Origin: CBDFNC01 sp965249895
GTDB lineage: Bacteria; Pseudomonadota; Gammaproteobacteria; Enterobacterales; CBDFNC01
Direction of reading: 5' to 3'
DNA length: 64,000 bases
NCBI GenBank assembly: GCA_965249895.1
Contig: CBDFNC010000003.1
Location: 62,001 to 126,000 of the forward strand
Part shown: positions 63,217 through 64,000 of the stretch, in pieces
How the letters are laid out: the number at the start of each line of letters is the position of its first letter
How positions within the stretch are numbered: the stretch's first letter is position 1
Made by a program: the position numbers and the translations under genes
The notes under the pieces: model-generated
The model's database searches: none
Told to the model about the DNA's origin: nothing
What the model saw: only the letters and a program-made list of their open reading frames with translations

Positions 63217-64000
63217 ATGGATATAAAACAACTTCGCTACTTTCAATCCGTCGCCCGGTTATCTAGCTTTACCCAAGCCGCTACTGAGTTAGGTATTGCC
63301 CAGCCCGCTGTGAGCGTGGCCATTAAAAAGCTGGAAACCGAGTTAGGCCTAAAGCTATTAAATCGAATTGATAGGCAAGTTAGCCTTACAGCTGAAGGTA
63401 AGTGTCTACTTACCCACGCCGACCGCCTGTTATCAAATTACCATGATGCATTGCTAGAAATGGGAGAGTTAAGGGGACTGGAAAAGGGTGAAGTCAGGAT
63501 TGGCATCCCCAGTATGATGGGATCTTATTTTTTTCCTCCATTGCTGATGGCCTTTAAAAATCGCTACCCCAAACTGAAAATCTCCGTCTTCGAAGGCGGA
63601 ACCCGTGAACTATTACAACAACTTAATCAGGGACGGTTGGATATAGGTATAGTGGTGGGTGATGATATAACACCTGACCTGGAAGCCAGACCTCTGCTCA
63701 AGGAAGAGATGGTTATTTGTGTGCCGGATGAACACGAATTTTCCACTCGAACTAATGTATCCGTGGAAGAATTTTTGCAACAAGACTTAGTGCTGTTTCG
63801 GTCGGGCTACTTTCACCGCGAACATATCGACAGCCTCAGCAAATTAGTCGGCACCGAACCTAAAATAGCTTTTGAAACCAACCTATTACCATTAATTAAA
63901 GCCATCGTAAGCCAAGGTTTTGCAATTACCACTATGTTACGATTCGCCATAGAAGGCGACAGCAATTTATCTGCCGTTTCCTTCAGTGACCCCATGTTCC
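63217..64000 (+). CDS. LysR-family transcriptional regulator (runs off the right edge)
   Basis: Starts at ATG 63217 (MDIKQLRYFQSVARLSSFTQ) and is open to the window end, 261 codons. Helix-turn-helix TELGIAQPAVSVAIKKLETE, then a LysR effector domain (EVRIGIPSMMGSYFFPPLLM). Divergent from the MFS transporter gene 86 bp away, the classical regulator-transporter arrangement. Confidence 0.9.
   Translation, partial: MDIKQLRYFQSVARLSSFTQAATELGIAQPAVSVAIKKLETELGLKLLNRIDRQVSLTAEGKCLLTHADRLLSNYHDALLEMGELRGLEKGEVRIGIPSMMGSYFFPPLLMAFKNRYPKLKISVFEGGTRELLQQLNQGRLDIGIVVGDDITPDLEARPLLKEEMVICVPDEHEFSTRTNVSVEEFLQQDLVLFRSGYFHREHIDSLSKLVGTEPKIAFETNLLPLIKAIVSQGFAITTMLRFAIEGDSNLSAVSFSDPMF

Overview
The window looks like a chromosomal segment of a marine-type gammaproteobacterium of the order Alteromonadales. 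This is inferred from gene content and order. The core blocks are trxA/rho back to back with rhlB-gppA, ubiE-ubiJ-ubiB-tatABC-tatD-hemB in one run, cysB of exactly 324 codons, asd of the gammaproteobacterial type, and a tRNA cluster. Base composition is moderate, with AT-rich intergenic DNA. I see no rRNA, CRISPR array, intact insertion sequence or prophage.

Layout. 1-3.8 kb: start of a sensor protein, two small unknown genes, fumC and a hypothetical gene. 3.8-13.6 kb: a patchy accessory region with a solute-binding protein, a broken phzF-like gene, a truncated haemoglobin translationally coupled to a ferredoxin-type reductase, a shattered choice-of-anchor I gene, a ferredoxin-fre pair and a chemoreceptor gene killed by one nonsense codon. 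13.7-15.8 kb: ubiD, whose last 173 bp are present in three further tandem copies. 15.9-23.2 kb: chemoreceptor, hypothetical, rho, trxA, rhlB, gppA. 23.2-25.9 kb: a chemoreceptor remnant, a solute-binding protein and a broken PAP2 gene. 26-32.4 kb: hemB-tatD-tatCBA-ubiBJE. 32.4-35 kb: a decayed propionate locus (intact prpD with palindromic operators, a MITE-like element, then only the 3' tip of prpE). 35-37.6 kb: small genes, a LysR regulator and a GNAT enzyme. 37.9-39.4 kb: seven intact tRNA genes interleaved with degenerate tRNA copies, including four 93-bp repeats derived from tRNA-Gln. 39.5-51.4 kb: asd, cvfB-like, acpH, cysB, a BaeSR-like pair, a YbaK-domain gene and radD, with two copies of another MITE-like element. 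51.4-64 kb: leuA, a REC-DUF3369 regulator facing a hybrid kinase, dbpA, HAD/DeoR, TetR, hspQ, an MFS transporter and a LysR gene that runs off the end.

Themes. Housekeeping genes (quinone synthesis, Tat export, haem, RNA metabolism, amino acid synthesis) are all intact. Genes for sensing, chemotaxis, solute uptake and secondary catabolism are repeatedly broken: at least nine pseudogenes or remnants. That contrast argues for real gene decay rather than sequencing error. The most unusual structures are the ubiD 3'-end array, whose internal copy differences are all synonymous, and the homogeneous array of tRNA-Gln-derived repeats directly before the working tRNA-Gln gene.
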